Part shown: one piece after another, positions 18,378 through 28,768 of the stretch | How the letters are laid out: each line of letters starts with the position of its first letter | Numbering within the stretch: the stretch's first letter is position 1 | Source of the DNA: Methanobrevibacter sp. | GTDB taxonomy: Archaea > Methanobacteriota > Methanobacteria > Methanobacteriales > Methanobacteriaceae | Length of the DNA: 64,000 bases | Direction: 5' to 3' | Assembly: GCA_024689425.1 (NCBI GenBank) | Contig: JAILDN010000033.1 | Span: 1 to 64,000 of the forward strand | Position numbers and translations under genes: made by a program | Notes under the pieces: model-generated | What the model saw: the letters and a program-made list of their open reading frames with translations, nothing else | What the model was told of the DNA's origin: nothing | The model's database searches: none

Positions 18378-20072
18378 TTAAATCACATCTTTTTCTAGTT
18401 TATATTCACCTATCATTTCGTTTATGCCTGCTCCCGGAGGCAACATTGGAAGTGCTTCATTTGGATCAACAACAACATCGATTAAGACTGCTTCATTATC
18501 CTTTATTGCGGTTTTTAAAGCTTCTTTTGTTTCACCTGGCTTTTCAACTCTAACTGCATTAACTCCGAAACTTTCAGCCAACTTCACGAAGTCCGGTGAG
18601 TGTCCCAATTTAGTTTCAGAATGCCTTCTATCATATAATAAGCTTTGCCATTGATAAACCATTCCCAAAGTTCTATTTTCTAATACTACTGCAATGACAG
18701 GTATGTCATATTCATAAACGGTAGCCAATTCCTGACAGACCATTAAAAATCCGCCGTCTCCATTAACGGAAACAACAACATCTTCAGGACAGGCCACTTT
18801 AGCTCCAATAGCTGAAGGGAAACCGAATCCCATAGTACCCAATCCACCGGATGAAATGAATTTACGTGGCTTTTGAGCGTCATAAAAATGGGCTGCCCAC
18901 ATTTGATTCTGGCCAACGTCAGTTGTTAATATGGAATCCGGAGTTAAAACTTCACTAATTTCTTTAATTACTGACTGTGGCTTAAGCGGTACGTCATCAT
19001 AGGTAACTCTTGGCAATAATTCCTGCTTTCTTTTTTGAATTTTACTAGTCCATTCATTTACGTCTTTGGAAACTTTGTAATTTTTAAATAAGTCATTCAA
19101 TTGATTTAAGATATTTTTAGCATCTCCTACAATCGGTAAATCAACAGAAACATTTTTGCCAATCTCTGCCGGGTCAATATCGATATGGATTACCTTACTG
19201 TCGGGAACAAAACTGTCTAATCTTCCGGTAGTTCTGTCTGAAAATCTTATACCGATAGCTATTAATAAATCACATTCATTGACTGAATCATTTGAAACTT
19301 TTCTTCCGTGCATTCCAAGCATTCCTAAAGCTAAATCTTCAGTTTCATCAATAGCTCCTTTTCCTAAAAGTGAAGTCATGACAGGGGCATTGATTAAATG
19401 TACAAATTCATGTAGTTCTTCACAAGCGTTTGCTAAAATTACACCTGCTCCCGCAAGAACCATCGGTCTTTTAGCTTCTTTTATTAAATTATACGCTTTT
19501 TTAATTTGTCTAGGATTGCCTTTTAAAGTAGGATTGTAACCAGGAGTTTGAATCAGATTATCGTCAAATTTTGTCAGTTCGCCTTCTTGAACTTCTTTTG
19601 GAACATCTATCAATACAGGCCCAGGCCTTCCGCAAGTAGCTATATCAAAACTTGTTTTAATAACTGAAGGTATTAAATCTGGATCTCTTGGCTGGAAACT
19701 ATGTTTGGTAATAGGCATAGTAATTCCAATAATATCTGCTTCCTGAAATGCATCATTTCCTATTAAATGAGTAGGAACTTGTCCGGTTATAGCTACAACA
19801 GGAGAAGAATCCATAAAAGAAGTAGCAATTCCTGTAACTAAGTTAGTTGCACCTGGTCCAGAAGTTGCCAAACACACACCAACTTTACCTGAAGCTCTTG
19901 CAAATCCATCTGCTGCATGAGCCGCTGCCTGTTCGTGTCTAACTAGGATATGGTTGATGTCTGCATCATATAACATATCATAGAAAGGTATGGTTTGTCC
20001 TCCAGGATAACCAAATATTGTCTCTACTCCCATTTTTTTAAGGGATTCAATAATCGCTTCTCCGCCTCTCAT
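18378..20072 (-). CDS. ilvB: Acetolactate synthase large (catalytic) subunit
   Basis: ThDP-dependent first common enzyme of branched-chain synthesis. The catalytic Glu lies in LVRHEQAAAHAADGFARA, the FAD-binding central domain includes GMHGRKVSNDSVNECDLL, and the ThDP/Mg motif is VVSVNGDGGFLM. Length of 564 is normal. It heads the ilvB-ilvN-cab group. The 150-base gap to the divergent DUF2085 gene holds both promoters. Confidence 0.97.
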   Translation of the reverse strand: MRGGEAIIESLKKMGVETIFGYPGGQTIPFYDMLYDADINHILVRHEQAAAHAADGFARASGKVGVCLATSGPGATNLVTGIATSFMDSSPVVAITGQVPTHLIGNDAFQEADIIGITMPITKHSFQPRDPDLIPSVIKTSFDIATCGRPGPVLIDVPKEVQEGELTKFDDNLIQTPGYNPTLKGNPRQIKKAYNLIKEAKRPMVLAGAGVILANACEELHEFVHLINAPVMTSLLGKGAIDETEDLALGMLGMHGRKVSNDSVNECDLLIAIGIRFSDRTTGRLDSFVPDSKVIHIDIDPAEIGKNVSVDLPIVGDAKNILNQLNDLFKNYKVSKDVNEWTSKIQKRKQELLPRVTYDDVPLKPQSVIKEISEVLTPDSILTTDVGQNQMWAAHFYDAQKPRKFISSGGLGTMGFGFPSAIGAKVACPEDVVVSVNGDGGFLMVCQELATVYEYDIPVIAVVLENRTLGMVYQWQSLLYDRRHSETKLGHSPDFVKLAESFGVNAVRVEKPGETKEALKTAIKDNEAVLIDVVVDPNEALPMLPPGAGINEMIGEYKLEKDVI

Positions 20073-20222
20073 TTTAAAAACCTTTATATATCTTTTATTA
20101 TGAAGTAATCTTTGTAAAGTTCAATATATATAATTATTCTTAACAGAATTTTGATGAAAAAATTGAAAAGTTTAAATATGAAAAAAACATAGTTAAACAC
20201 AAGTAATACACGAGATGATTTC

Positions 20223-20567
20223 ATGAATTATTCAAAATTATTATGTCATCGCATACCTGAAAGAAGTTTTTTCATAAAAAACCATCAGTTTCCAGTATGT
20301 GCACGATGCACCGGCTTTTATACTGGACTGGCTGTATTTTTAGTTTATAATTTCTTCTTTAGGATAAATTACACACCTGAATTATTTGTAATTGCAGTGA
20401 TACTCCTGATTCCTACTACAATTGATGGCTTTACTCAATTATTAGGATATAGGAAAAGCAACAATACTCTAAGATTTACGACAGGCTTTATAGGTGGCAT
20501 AGGTTTAATAATAATCATGAAAATGGCTGTTAGGATGTTATATTTAATTATGGGGGTATATTTATGA
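20223..20567 (+). CDS. DUF2085 membrane protein
   Basis: The 114-residue protein has the DUF2085 signature: LCHRIPERSFFIKNHQFPVCARCTGFYTG, with a Cys-His-Arg and a Cys-x2-Cys that could bind a metal or haem, followed by three membrane helices. The function of this family is unknown. The stop overlaps the ATG of the next zinc-ribbon gene, so the pair is coupled. Confidence 0.85.
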   Translation: MNYSKLLCHRIPERSFFIKNHQFPVCARCTGFYTGLAVFLVYNFFFRINYTPELFVIAVILLIPTTIDGFTQLLGYRKSNNTLRFTTGFIGGIGLIIIMKMAVRMLYLIMGVYL

Positions 20568-20836
20568 TAATTTGTCCAGAATGTGGAACTGAAAATCCTC
20601 AAAACGGTAAATTCTGTAGAAATTGCGGTGTTAATTTAGTTCATGATTATAAAACAACAGAAAAAACGGAACCGCCAAAAAAGGCAACAGTTATAGATAA
20701 TACGCAAAATCAACAACAAACAGTCAATAATACAACATCGACTAAAAAAAGCAATAGTGATGTTGGCGGTATTTTAGCTTGTTGTATCTGTTTAATATTT
20801 ATATTTATAATCTTTGCAATTTTCGGAGGACTTTAA
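20564..20836 (+). CDS. Zinc-ribbon protein with C-terminal membrane helix
   Basis: The 90-residue protein carries an N-terminal zinc ribbon (CPECGTENPQNGKFCRNCG), a polar linker rich in Thr, Asn and Gln, and a C-terminal helix (GGILACCICLIFIFIIFAIF). Probable tail-anchored protein with the ribbon in the cytoplasm. Co-transcribed with the DUF2085 gene; overlaps the convergent argF by 4 bases. Function unknown. Confidence 0.75.
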   Translation: MIICPECGTENPQNGKFCRNCGVNLVHDYKTTEKTEPPKKATVIDNTQNQQQTVNNTTSTKKSNSDVGGILACCICLIFIFIIFAIFGGL

Positions 20837-21741
20837 TCCTTTAGATAATAATAAAGAACAGCTTTTTGTGCATGAAGCCTATTTTCGGCTTCATCATAAA
20901 CAACAGATTGAGGACCATCGATGACATCTGAGGTAACTTCTTTTCCTCTAATTGCCGGCAGACAATGCATAAATATTGCATCATCATTAGCCAAATCCAT
21001 CAATTCTTTATTGACTTGATACGGTTTTAAATCGATTTCTCTTTGAGCCGCTTCGGCTTCATCACCCATACTGACCCAAACGTCAGTATAAACAATGTCA
21101 ACATTATCCAGTGCAACATTGATATCATCAGAAATAGTAATTTCAGTATTATTCTCTTTAGCAAACTCCAAAGCTATTTTGACAGTGTTTTCATTTGGTT
21201 CATAGCCTTTAGGGCATGCAACAGACATATCCATGCCTAAAAGAGGAGCAATTAAAAGAAGGGAATTACATACATTGTTTCCATCGCCTACGAAACATAT
21301 TTTTTTATCATCAAAAGATCCGAAATGCTCTTTAATTGTTAACACGTCAGCCAGCGCCTGACAAGGGTGTTCCAAATTAGTTAATCCGCTGATGACAGGG
21401 ACATCTGAATATTTGGCTAATTCTATTACGTCATCATGTTCAATAGCCCTGATCATTATTCCGTCAACAAAACGGCTCAATACCTTAGCTGTATCAGAGA
21501 TAGGCTCTCCTCTGCCCATCTGTAAGTCATTGGATGACAAAAATATTGCTCTTCCGCCTAACTGATACATTCCAACATCGAAAGAGACTCTTGTTCTAGT
21601 TGATGATTTTTGAAAAATCATTGCTAAAGTCTTACCTTCTAGCGGTTTTTCTTCCTTTTTGCCTGCTTTGATTTCACTAGCCAAATCAATTATGTATGAT
21701 ATGTCCTCTTTAATATCACAAATAGATAATAAACTATCCAT
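20833..21741 (-). CDS. argF: Ornithine carbamoyltransferase
   Basis: Transfers the carbamoyl group to ornithine to form citrulline in arginine synthesis. Carbamoyl phosphate binding is seen in KSSTRTRVSFDVGMYQLGG and HPCQALADVLT, and ornithine specificity in FMHCLPAIRG, which separates it from the aspartate enzyme (pyrB) also in this window. Length of 302 is normal. Confidence 0.96.
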   Translation of the reverse strand: MDSLLSICDIKEDISYIIDLASEIKAGKKEEKPLEGKTLAMIFQKSSTRTRVSFDVGMYQLGGRAIFLSSNDLQMGRGEPISDTAKVLSRFVDGIMIRAIEHDDVIELAKYSDVPVISGLTNLEHPCQALADVLTIKEHFGSFDDKKICFVGDGNNVCNSLLLIAPLLGMDMSVACPKGYEPNENTVKIALEFAKENNTEITISDDINVALDNVDIVYTDVWVSMGDEAEAAQREIDLKPYQVNKELMDLANDDAIFMHCLPAIRGKEVTSDVIDGPQSVVYDEAENRLHAQKAVLYYYLKD

Positions 21742-22090
21742 TAAAATCCCCTCTAAGAAAATAAGATATTTATTAATTATATATATTAAATGTTATGTTT
21801 TCATTTTAAATCTTATTATCACGAATTGTAGAAATTATAGGCACCAAAAAGAACAGATAAATGAAATTACTTGAAAAATTGAAATCAAAAAGATTTACAA
21901 TAACTGGGAATGCCATTAGCATATGGAATGTATGGAAGATATATTTTTTCTCATCATTTGAAAGTTTTCTTTAAAGAAACTCTCTCTTGTCAGATAGCAA
22001 ATTAATACTCTAAAATAATTTTAATTTTTTAAGTGAATATATACATTTAAAACTATTAAAAAATATAATTATAAACTAGTAGGCGATTAA
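21742..22090. other. AT-rich gap between argF and ilvD
   Basis: A 349-base gap between divergent genes. It holds a bulged inverted repeat AGTTTTCTTTAAAGAAACT at 21963-21981, the ilvD promoter region (TATA-like stretch near 22056-22075) and a 37-codon ATG frame at 21861-21974 (MKLLEKLKSKRF, then hydrophobic) without ribosome site. I do not support that frame as a gene. Confidence 0.4.
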
Positions 22091-23740
22091 ATGAAAAGTG
22101 ATAATATTAAAAAAGGAATTCAACGAGCTCCCCACAGGTCTTTATTGAGAGCTTGCGGATTAGGTGACGATGATTTTGAAAAGCCGTTCATCGGAATAGC
22201 AAACAGTTTTACTGATATTGTTCCCGGCCACATCCACCTCAGAGATCTTGTTGAATTTGTAAAAGAAGGTATCATAGCTGCCGGAGGTGTCCCTTTCGAA
22301 TTTGACACAATGGCAATCTGTGATGGAATCAGTATGAATCACGAAGGAATGAAATATTCACTCCCTTCAAGAGAAATAATAGCTGCAACGGTTGAAAGCA
22401 TGACAAAAGGACATGCTTTTGACGGGTTGGTATTAATTCCTAGCTGTGATAAAGTCGTTCCGGGTATGATTATGGGTGCTTGCCGCGTAAATATCCCAAG
22501 TATTGTTGTTACTGGCGGACCAATGGCAGCGGGAAATTACAAAGGAAAAAATGCTGATTTAATTACTGTCTTTGAAGCCGTTGGAGAATACTCCGCCGGA
22601 AAAATTCCAGAAGAGGAAGTTTATGAAATGGAGAAATGTGCTTGTCCGGGTCCTGGAAGCTGCTCCGGATTATTTACGGCAAACACAATGGCCTGTATTT
22701 CTGAAACATTAGGTTTATCTCTTCCATTATGCGCAACAACCCATGCCAATACCGAAGAAAACAATAAAATGGCTTATGAAAGTGGAAAACAAATTATCGA
22801 ATTAGTTAAAAACGATATAAAACCATCTGATATTTTAACACAGAACTCATTCAATAACGCTATTGCAATAGACATGGCCTTAGGTGGTTCATCAAACACT
22901 GCACTTCACATTCCTGCAATCGCAAGTGAAGTAGAAGGCATCTCTGTTGATTTAGAATTATTTGACAAAATCAGCCGTGAAATTCCACATATTACATTAA
23001 TTTCACCTGCAGGTGAAGATACGATGATGGACTTGCACTTGGCTGGAGGAATTCCTGCAGTTTTAAAAACATTGGAAAATAAAATTGACACTACTCCACT
23101 TACAGTAACGGGCAAAACAATCGAAGAAAACCTTAAAGATGTTGAAAATAAAAATACTGACGTTATTCACACATTGGATAATCCATATCATGAAGATGGT
23201 GGAATAGCTATTTTAAAAGGTAATATTGCTCCAAACGGCAGTGTAGTTAAAAAAGGTGCAGTTGCAGAGGAACTAATGCATCTTAAAGGACCTGCCAAGG
23301 TATATCATTCCGAAGAAGAAGTGACAAAAGCTATATTCAATCATGAAATTGAAGAAAGGGATATTGTCGTGATTATCTATGAAGGTCCAAAAGGCGGTCC
23401 TGGAATGAGAGAAATGTTAAATGCCACTTCAGCATTAGCAGGAATGGGAATTAAAGATGTCGGCCTTATAACTGACGGAAGATTCTCCGGAGGAACTCGT
23501 GGCCCATGTATAGGACATGTTTCACCTGAAGCAATGGCATCCGGACCAATTGTGGCCGTTAAAAATGGAGACATTATTGAAATTGACATTAAAAACAGAT
23601 CCATTAATGTGGAACTGACCGATGAAGAAATAGCTGAAAGATTAAAATCTGTAAAACATCCGAAAAGTGATGTTGATGGTTGGTTAAGCATTTATCAAAA
23701 ATTAGTTCAGTCTGCAGACAGTGGAGCTATTTTAAGGTAG
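22091..23740 (+). CDS. ilvD: Dihydroxy-acid dehydratase
   Basis: Iron-sulfur enzyme converting dihydroxyisovalerate (or the methylvalerate) to the 2-keto acid, third step of Val/Ile synthesis. Cluster cysteines are in SCDKVVPGM and [18 protein letters not shown]; the C-terminal [15 protein letters not shown] and VSPEA match the family. Length of 549 is complete. hisD follows 7 bases later. Confidence 0.97.
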   Translation: MKSDNIKKGIQRAPHRSLLRACGLGDDDFEKPFIGIANSFTDIVPGHIHLRDLVEFVKEGIIAAGGVPFEFDTMAICDGISMNHEGMKYSLPSREIIAATVESMTKGHAFDGLVLIPSCDKVVPGMIMGACRVNIPSIVVTGGPMAAGNYKGKNADLITVFEAVGEYSAGKIPEEEVYEMEKCACPGPGSCSGLFTANTMACISETLGLSLPLCATTHANTEENNKMAYESGKQIIELVKNDIKPSDILTQNSFNNAIAIDMALGGSSNTALHIPAIASEVEGISVDLELFDKISREIPHITLISPAGEDTMMDLHLAGGIPAVLKTLENKIDTTPLTVTGKTIEENLKDVENKNTDVIHTLDNPYHEDGGIAILKGNIAPNGSVVKKGAVAEELMHLKGPAKVYHSEEEVTKAIFNHEIEERDIVVIIYEGPKGGPGMREMLNATSALAGMGIKDVGLITDGRFSGGTRGPCIGHVSPEAMASGPIVAVKNGDIIEIDIKNRSINVELTDEEIAERLKSVKHPKSDVDGWLSIYQKLVQSADSGAILR

Positions 23741-23747
23741 TGTTATA

Positions 23748-25022
23748 ATGGAAATATTAAAATACTCCGAAATTGATTTAGCAGAAACAATAAAAAGATC
23801 AGAACAGGATGTAAACAATGTTTTAGATACTGTTTCTGAAATTTTAAACAATGTTCGTGAAAATGGTGATGAAGCTTTAAAATCATATACTGAAAAATTT
23901 GACGGAGTTTTAGTTGAAGATTTAAAAGTATCTAAAGAGGAAATTAAGGAAGCCTACGATACCTTAGACGATTCATTATTAGATGCTTTAAAACGGGCTG
24001 CATCCAATATTGAAAAATTCCACAAAAAACAAATCCCTGAAGAATGGGAAATCGAAGTAAACCCTGGAATTACTGCTGGCCAGATTGTTAGAGCCATAAA
24101 CTCAGCAGGCTGTTATATCCCTGGAGGAAGAGCAGCTTATCCTTCTTCAATATTAATGACCGTTATCCCTGCTAAAATTGCAGGCGTAGAGAAAGTAGTC
24201 TGCGTTACACCGCCTCAAAAAGACGGGAAAATCCTGGATGCAATTCTTGTTGCAGCAGACATTGCAGGTGCAGATGAAATCTATAAAGTGGGCGGCGCTC
24301 AGGCAATTGGTGCATTGGCATATGGAACTGAGTCTGTGCCAAGGGTTGAAAAGATTGTTGGACCTGGAAATATTTTCGTGACTGCCGCCAAAAAATTAGT
24401 CTACGGCCAAGTGGATATTGAGTTTCCGGCAGGCCCGTCTGAAGTATTGATTTTAGCCGATGAAACTGCAAACGCCGAATTTTTAGCAACAGACATTTTA
24501 GCTCAAGCAGAGCATGACCCTAATGCATCCTGCTTTTTGGTGACTGACAGTGAAGAATTGGCTTTAAAAACTGATGAATTTGTTAAAAAATTAACTGAAA
24601 CTGCCCCTAGACGTGAAATAATAGAAGAGTCATTGTCAAAAAGTGGAAAAATTATTATCACTACTACATTCGATGAAGCAATTCATGTCACAAATGAATA
24701 TGCTCCTGAACATTTAATCATATCCACAAAAGAGGATGATGAAACATTATCACAAATCAAAAATGCGGGTTCCATATTTTTAGGAGCTTACTCTCCGGTA
24801 GCAGCAGGAGACTACGGATCCGGAACAAATCACGTATTGCCTACAGGCGGCGGAGCAAAAATGTATTCAGGCCTTTCAACTGAAGCATTTATTAAAAAAC
24901 CTACTGTACAAAGAATTACAAAAGAAGGTTTGGAGGAATTATCCAAAACATCAGTTCCAATAGCTGAATATGAAGGATTCTTTGCTCACGCAAATTCATT
25001 TAAAACAAGATTAAAAAAGTGA
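23748..25022 (+). CDS. hisD: Histidinol dehydrogenase
   Basis: Zinc- and NAD-dependent last enzyme of histidine synthesis, oxidising histidinol twice to histidine. Family blocks are [32 protein letters not shown], the zinc-site AQAEHDPNA and NEYAPEHL, and [20 protein letters not shown]. Length of 424 is normal. Tightly behind ilvD although the pathways differ; hisG lies 32 kb away, so the his genes are scattered. Confidence 0.97.
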   Translation: MEILKYSEIDLAETIKRSEQDVNNVLDTVSEILNNVRENGDEALKSYTEKFDGVLVEDLKVSKEEIKEAYDTLDDSLLDALKRAASNIEKFHKKQIPEEWEIEVNPGITAGQIVRAINSAGCYIPGGRAAYPSSILMTVIPAKIAGVEKVVCVTPPQKDGKILDAILVAADIAGADEIYKVGGAQAIGALAYGTESVPRVEKIVGPGNIFVTAAKKLVYGQVDIEFPAGPSEVLILADETANAEFLATDILAQAEHDPNASCFLVTDSEELALKTDEFVKKLTETAPRREIIEESLSKSGKIIITTTFDEAIHVTNEYAPEHLIISTKEDDETLSQIKNAGSIFLGAYSPVAAGDYGSGTNHVLPTGGGAKMYSGLSTEAFIKKPTVQRITKEGLEELSKTSVPIAEYEGFFAHANSFKTRLKK

Positions 25023-25035
25023 TTAAAAATCACTT
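25017..25035. terminator. Hairpin between convergent hisD and zinc-ribbon gene
   Basis: Arms AAGTGATT and AATCACTT with a 3-base loop span the end of hisD and touch the stop codon of the convergent gene. Confidence 0.5.
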
Positions 25036-25762
25036 AAACATTAATTGATGGCGGTAAGCTCTTGCTATTACCATAATCAATTAATATATCAATACAAATT
25101 TCTAACAGCGTTGATGGGGATATGTCGGCAACACCTGATTGATAAACACCAACGTAGTTTGGAATAGCCCCATTACCTTCTATCCATGTTGAAAATCTTT
25201 TACACATGTCCACATAATTCACCTGCAAAATATTTTGTGGAGAATCACGGCCGGTAGGGTGCGAAGCGTAAGAAGGATCTCCAACGGATATTACTGCATT
25301 CGGATTACCATTTCCAATCAAATATATGGATTTGGTTAAAATATAGAGACATTGTGATTTGGATAGGGAAAGTGATTTGAACTGTACCGGGAAATTGCCT
25401 CCGGAACTTCTTATAGCACTAGCTAACGCCGGAGCTTCGCTTACAGGAAAACTGCTTAGTGAAACAGGGTTTGAAGATGAGCTGACAGATGAATATTGCT
25501 GTGAACTGCCACCACTGCTGGCGGAATGTCCGTTATTAAACAAACCAGTTCCAAAAGCAACAAATACAATAGCTAGAATGGCAATTGCAGCGATTAAAAC
25601 ACCGATAAGTATTTTTTGATTCCTATCTTCACTATCAGCCGAATCATTCTTGCTAACGTTGGAAATATTGCTTTGATTGTTGCGGGATTTTATTTTACAG
25701 CCGCAATACTTGCAAAACTTTGAATCATCTTTTAATTCTTTCCCACAACTAGGACAAAACAT
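25034..25762 (-). CDS. Zinc-ribbon / transmembrane / pseudomurein-binding-like protein
   Basis: The 242-residue protein has an N-terminal double zinc knuckle (CPSCGKELKDDSKFCKYCGC), a linker, one membrane helix (about 50-70, ILIGVLIAAIAILAIVFVAF), a Ser/Gly-rich linker and an outer domain of about 130 residues. The outer end (YVDMCKRFSTWIEGNGAIPNYVGV followed by ISPSTLLEICIDILIDY) strongly resembles pseudomurein-binding repeats, in which a GxxPNYV turn links two helices. It would thus connect the cytoplasm to the pseudomurein wall. AGAGGT precedes the ATG. Function unknown; a wall-sensing or anchoring role is inference. Confidence 0.65.
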   Translation of the reverse strand: MFCPSCGKELKDDSKFCKYCGCKIKSRNNQSNISNVSKNDSADSEDRNQKILIGVLIAAIAILAIVFVAFGTGLFNNGHSASSGGSSQQYSSVSSSSNPVSLSSFPVSEAPALASAIRSSGGNFPVQFKSLSLSKSQCLYILTKSIYLIGNGNPNAVISVGDPSYASHPTGRDSPQNILQVNYVDMCKRFSTWIEGNGAIPNYVGVYQSGVADISPSTLLEICIDILIDYGNSKSLPPSINV

Positions 25763-25975
25763 AAAACTACCTCTTTTCGAATTAATTAATTCACTTTTAT
25801 TACTACTTATAACTTTATTTTTTTTTAATAAAAAAATTTTCTCTTAAGGATTATTTTTTTTAATTTAGAAAAATCCGAAACAAAATAATTCAATTTTTAC
25901 ATACTTTTATTAAAGATTAAATCAAAATTTAAATACATAATGAAAATTTAATTTTTACAGCCTGAGGTGAATTAA

Positions 25976-27295
25976 TTGCAAGGTTTATTAAATGATTGGA
26001 GAAGAACTAATTACGCTAAAGATACTACTCCAGAGTTATCTGGAGAGGATGTTACTATCATGGGTTGGGTTCATGAAATCCGTGATTTAGGCGGAATTAT
26101 ATTCGTTATTATCCGTGATGTGACTGGTAGAATACAAATTACAGCACCTTCTAAAAAAGTAGATGCTGAAATATTAGAAGAATTAAGAGCTTTTAGAAAA
26201 GAATCCGTTGTAGCCATTAAAGGTACTGTTCAGGATGCAGGAAAAGCACCAAACGGTGTTGAAATCATTCCAAAAGAAATTAAAATATTGAACTTAGCTA
26301 ATCAACCTTTACCAATGGATCCAACAGAAAAAGTAAGAGCTGAAATTGATACAAGACTTGATTCAAGATTCTTGGACTTAAGAAAAGAAAACGTGTCCGC
26401 AATCTTTAAAATCAAAGGACAAATGTTCCATACCATTAGAGATTTCTTTTATGAAAATGGATTTTATGAAATTAATACTCCTAAACTCGTAGCTTCAGCT
26501 ACTGAAGGTGGAACAGAACTATTCCCGATTACTTACTTTGAAAAAGAAGCATTCCTCGGTCAATCCCCACAGTTATACAAACAAATGATGATGGGTAGTG
26601 GAATGGATAAAGTATTTGAAATAGGTCAGATTTTCAGAGCAGAAGAGCATGATACCTTAAGACACTTGAACGAAGCTATTTCCATAGATGCGGAAGCTTC
26701 CTTTATGGATGACGAAGACGTAATGAAAATCTTAAACGACATGATTGTTAATGTTGTTAATGACGTTAGAGAAAACTGTTCTAACGAATTGGAAATTTTA
26801 GGCCACGAATTGCCTGAAGTTGATGAAGCATTCCCACACGTTACCTATGATGAAGCAGTAGACATCGTCAACTCAAAAGACATTGAAATGGAATGGGGAG
26901 AAGATTTATCCCGTGCTGCTGAAAAGGCATTAGGCGACACCATGGGAGGATTCTACTTCCTAACCAAATGGCCTTCAGCAATCAAACCGTTCTATGTAAT
27001 GCCATTTGAAGATGATGGAAAATATGCACATGCATTCGACTTAATGTATAACAACTTGGAATTGTCTTCCGGAGCTACTCGTGTCCACCAATACGATTTA
27101 CTTGTAAAACAAATTGAAGAAAGAGATTTGAACCCTGACGGATTTGGAAGCTACTTAAAAGCATTCGAATACGGTATGCCTCCACATGCAGGATGGGGTG
27201 TAGGTGCCGACAGATTAACTATGGTGCTTACCGGATCTGAAAACATTCGTGAATGTGTACTCTTCCCAAGAGACAGACACAGATTAACTCCATAG
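25976..27295 (+). CDS. aspS: Aspartyl-tRNA synthetase, archaeal type, probably non-discriminating
   Basis: Class IIb synthetase charging tRNA-Asp. The N-terminal OB fold includes [11 protein letters not shown]; catalytic motifs are [15 protein letters not shown] (motif 2) and [11 protein letters not shown] (motif 3). Length of 439 is archaeal. His33 in GWVHEIRD and the Pro in KAPNG are the residues tied to relaxed tRNA recognition in the Methanothermobacter enzyme, so it probably also charges tRNA-Asn for later amidation by Gat enzymes; gatA is in this window. The start is TTG behind GAGGTGA at 5 bases; no ATG is available. Confidence 0.95.
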   Translation: MQGLLNDWRRTNYAKDTTPELSGEDVTIMGWVHEIRDLGGIIFVIIRDVTGRIQITAPSKKVDAEILEELRAFRKESVVAIKGTVQDAGKAPNGVEIIPKEIKILNLANQPLPMDPTEKVRAEIDTRLDSRFLDLRKENVSAIFKIKGQMFHTIRDFFYENGFYEINTPKLVASATEGGTELFPITYFEKEAFLGQSPQLYKQMMMGSGMDKVFEIGQIFRAEEHDTLRHLNEAISIDAEASFMDDEDVMKILNDMIVNVVNDVRENCSNELEILGHELPEVDEAFPHVTYDEAVDIVNSKDIEMEWGEDLSRAAEKALGDTMGGFYFLTKWPSAIKPFYVMPFEDDGKYAHAFDLMYNNLELSSGATRVHQYDLLVKQIEERDLNPDGFGSYLKAFEYGMPPHAGWGVGADRLTMVLTGSENIRECVLFPRDRHRLTP

Positions 27296-27300
27296 ATAAA

Positions 27301-28488
27301 ATGGATTATGATATAGCTATTATAGGTGGTGGTCCGGCTGGAATAGCTTCTGCTATTGCATGCCCCAGGGACTTGAATGTAGTATTGCTTGAAAAGAATT
27401 CCTCATTGGGTAAAAAACTGCTTTTAACCGGTGGGGGAAGATGCAATATTACAAACAACAAACCACTTAAAAAGCTATTGAACTCCTATGATGCCAAAAA
27501 CTTTTTAAAACACTCATTTTATACCTTCACCAACGAAGATTTATACTCACTTTTTGATTTTGATTTTATACAAGAAGATGACAACAGAATTTTTCCGGAA
27601 AGTGAAAGATCAGTCGACGTTTTGAATGGCTTGATTGAACACCTCGATAATGTTGAAATCAAGTATAATTATGAAGTAACTAAAATCGATGCCGGCTTTA
27701 TTATAAACGATGAGATAAAAGCTCAAAAAATTATAATAGCCACCGGAGGAGCCACATACCCTCAAACCGGATGCAGCATTGAAAACTATTCTTTGATTAA
27801 TGAGCCAAAAACCAAAATAAAATATGGCTTAGCTCCATTAATAACTAAAGAAGATTTAAGCAAAATAGCTGGAATAACGCTGAAAAATGTTGAATGCATT
27901 TATAAAAAGACTAAAATTAAGGGTGATGTCTTGATAAGCCATGTGGGGCTGACCGGTCCGGGCATAATTAATTTAAGCAATGAAATATCAAAGGATATGG
28001 ACTATGATATACTGGATAGTGAAAGTGACATTACTTGCGAAATAGCTATTGATTTGGTTCCTAATTTTTCTCGTGAAGAGCTAAAAAATAAATTCAATAA
28101 GGATTTCCAGAAAAAGGGAAAAACATTTATTAAAAATTACTTAAAACAGTTTTTAACCAATAATTTCATAGAATTCTTCTTAAAGAGAATCGATATCTCT
28201 GCGGACACCCAGTTAAGTAGAATAGATAAAAAAAGTAAAAATCGCCTGATTGAAACATTGAAAAGATTGAACTTTGATATTGCTGATTTTAATCGTCAAT
28301 TAGCTAAAATAACAATTGGTGGAGTTGATTTGAATAATATTAATCCAAAAACCATGGAATCAAAAATAACTCCAAACCTGTATTTTGCAGGAGAGATTTT
28401 AGATTTGGATGGTCCAACAGGAGGATATAATCTAAAAATAGCTTTTTCAACCGGTTTTTTAGCTGGGAAATCTGCGAGTGAACATTAA
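27301..28488 (+). CDS. HI0933/YhiN-family flavoprotein (BaiN-like)
   Basis: FAD-binding oxidoreductase-fold protein. The dinucleotide loop is MDYDIAIIGGGPAGIASAIA, followed by KKLLLTGGGRCNITN, typical of the HI0933 family, and a C-terminal block GGVDLNNINPKTMESK ... LYFAGEILDLDGPTGGYNL. The substrate is unknown. The ATG at 27301 lies 6 bases after the aspS stop; a frame 16 codons longer would overlap aspS and is unlikely. Cotranscribed with aspS. Confidence 0.88.
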   Translation: MDYDIAIIGGGPAGIASAIACPRDLNVVLLEKNSSLGKKLLLTGGGRCNITNNKPLKKLLNSYDAKNFLKHSFYTFTNEDLYSLFDFDFIQEDDNRIFPESERSVDVLNGLIEHLDNVEIKYNYEVTKIDAGFIINDEIKAQKIIIATGGATYPQTGCSIENYSLINEPKTKIKYGLAPLITKEDLSKIAGITLKNVECIYKKTKIKGDVLISHVGLTGPGIINLSNEISKDMDYDILDSESDITCEIAIDLVPNFSREELKNKFNKDFQKKGKTFIKNYLKQFLTNNFIEFFLKRIDISADTQLSRIDKKSKNRLIETLKRLNFDIADFNRQLAKITIGGVDLNNINPKTMESKITPNLYFAGEILDLDGPTGGYNLKIAFSTGFLAGKSASEH

Positions 28489-28514
28489 TAATCTCTTAAA
28501 AAATTAGATTATTA
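28486..28514 (+). terminator. Hairpin after the HI0933-family gene
   Basis: Perfect 9-bp arms TAATAATCT and AGATTATTA with an 11-base A/T loop; the left arm contains the stop codon. There is no long T-run, so its efficiency is uncertain. Confidence 0.45.
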
Positions 28515-28768
28515 ATAATTCAAATCTATGAGAGTTAAGTCTTCTAAATTAAGAGTAATTCCAATTTTATGAATCTTCAATATTTTTGTTTAATTTCTAT
28601 CATAACATTTATTTTTATTAAAAAACTATATAAATTAGTTAGTTTCAAATAAAAACAATTCTATTTCCTTAAATCAATATTTTAAACATTTTAATATTTT
28701 TTCGGATATATATAAAAATTACTCAAATACTAAAATATTTTAACTGTTTTTTTACATATAGTTATATT

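Noticed and set aside
21861-21974. 37-codon ATG frame in the argF-ilvD gap
   Set aside because: No ribosome site, unusual composition and overlap with a palindromic stretch; no reason to call it a gene.
28515-28600. Minus-strand short frame ending in ITLNLEDLTLIDLNY in the cbiC leader
   Set aside because: Only about 22 codons with a TTG start and no ribosome site; cannot be told from chance.
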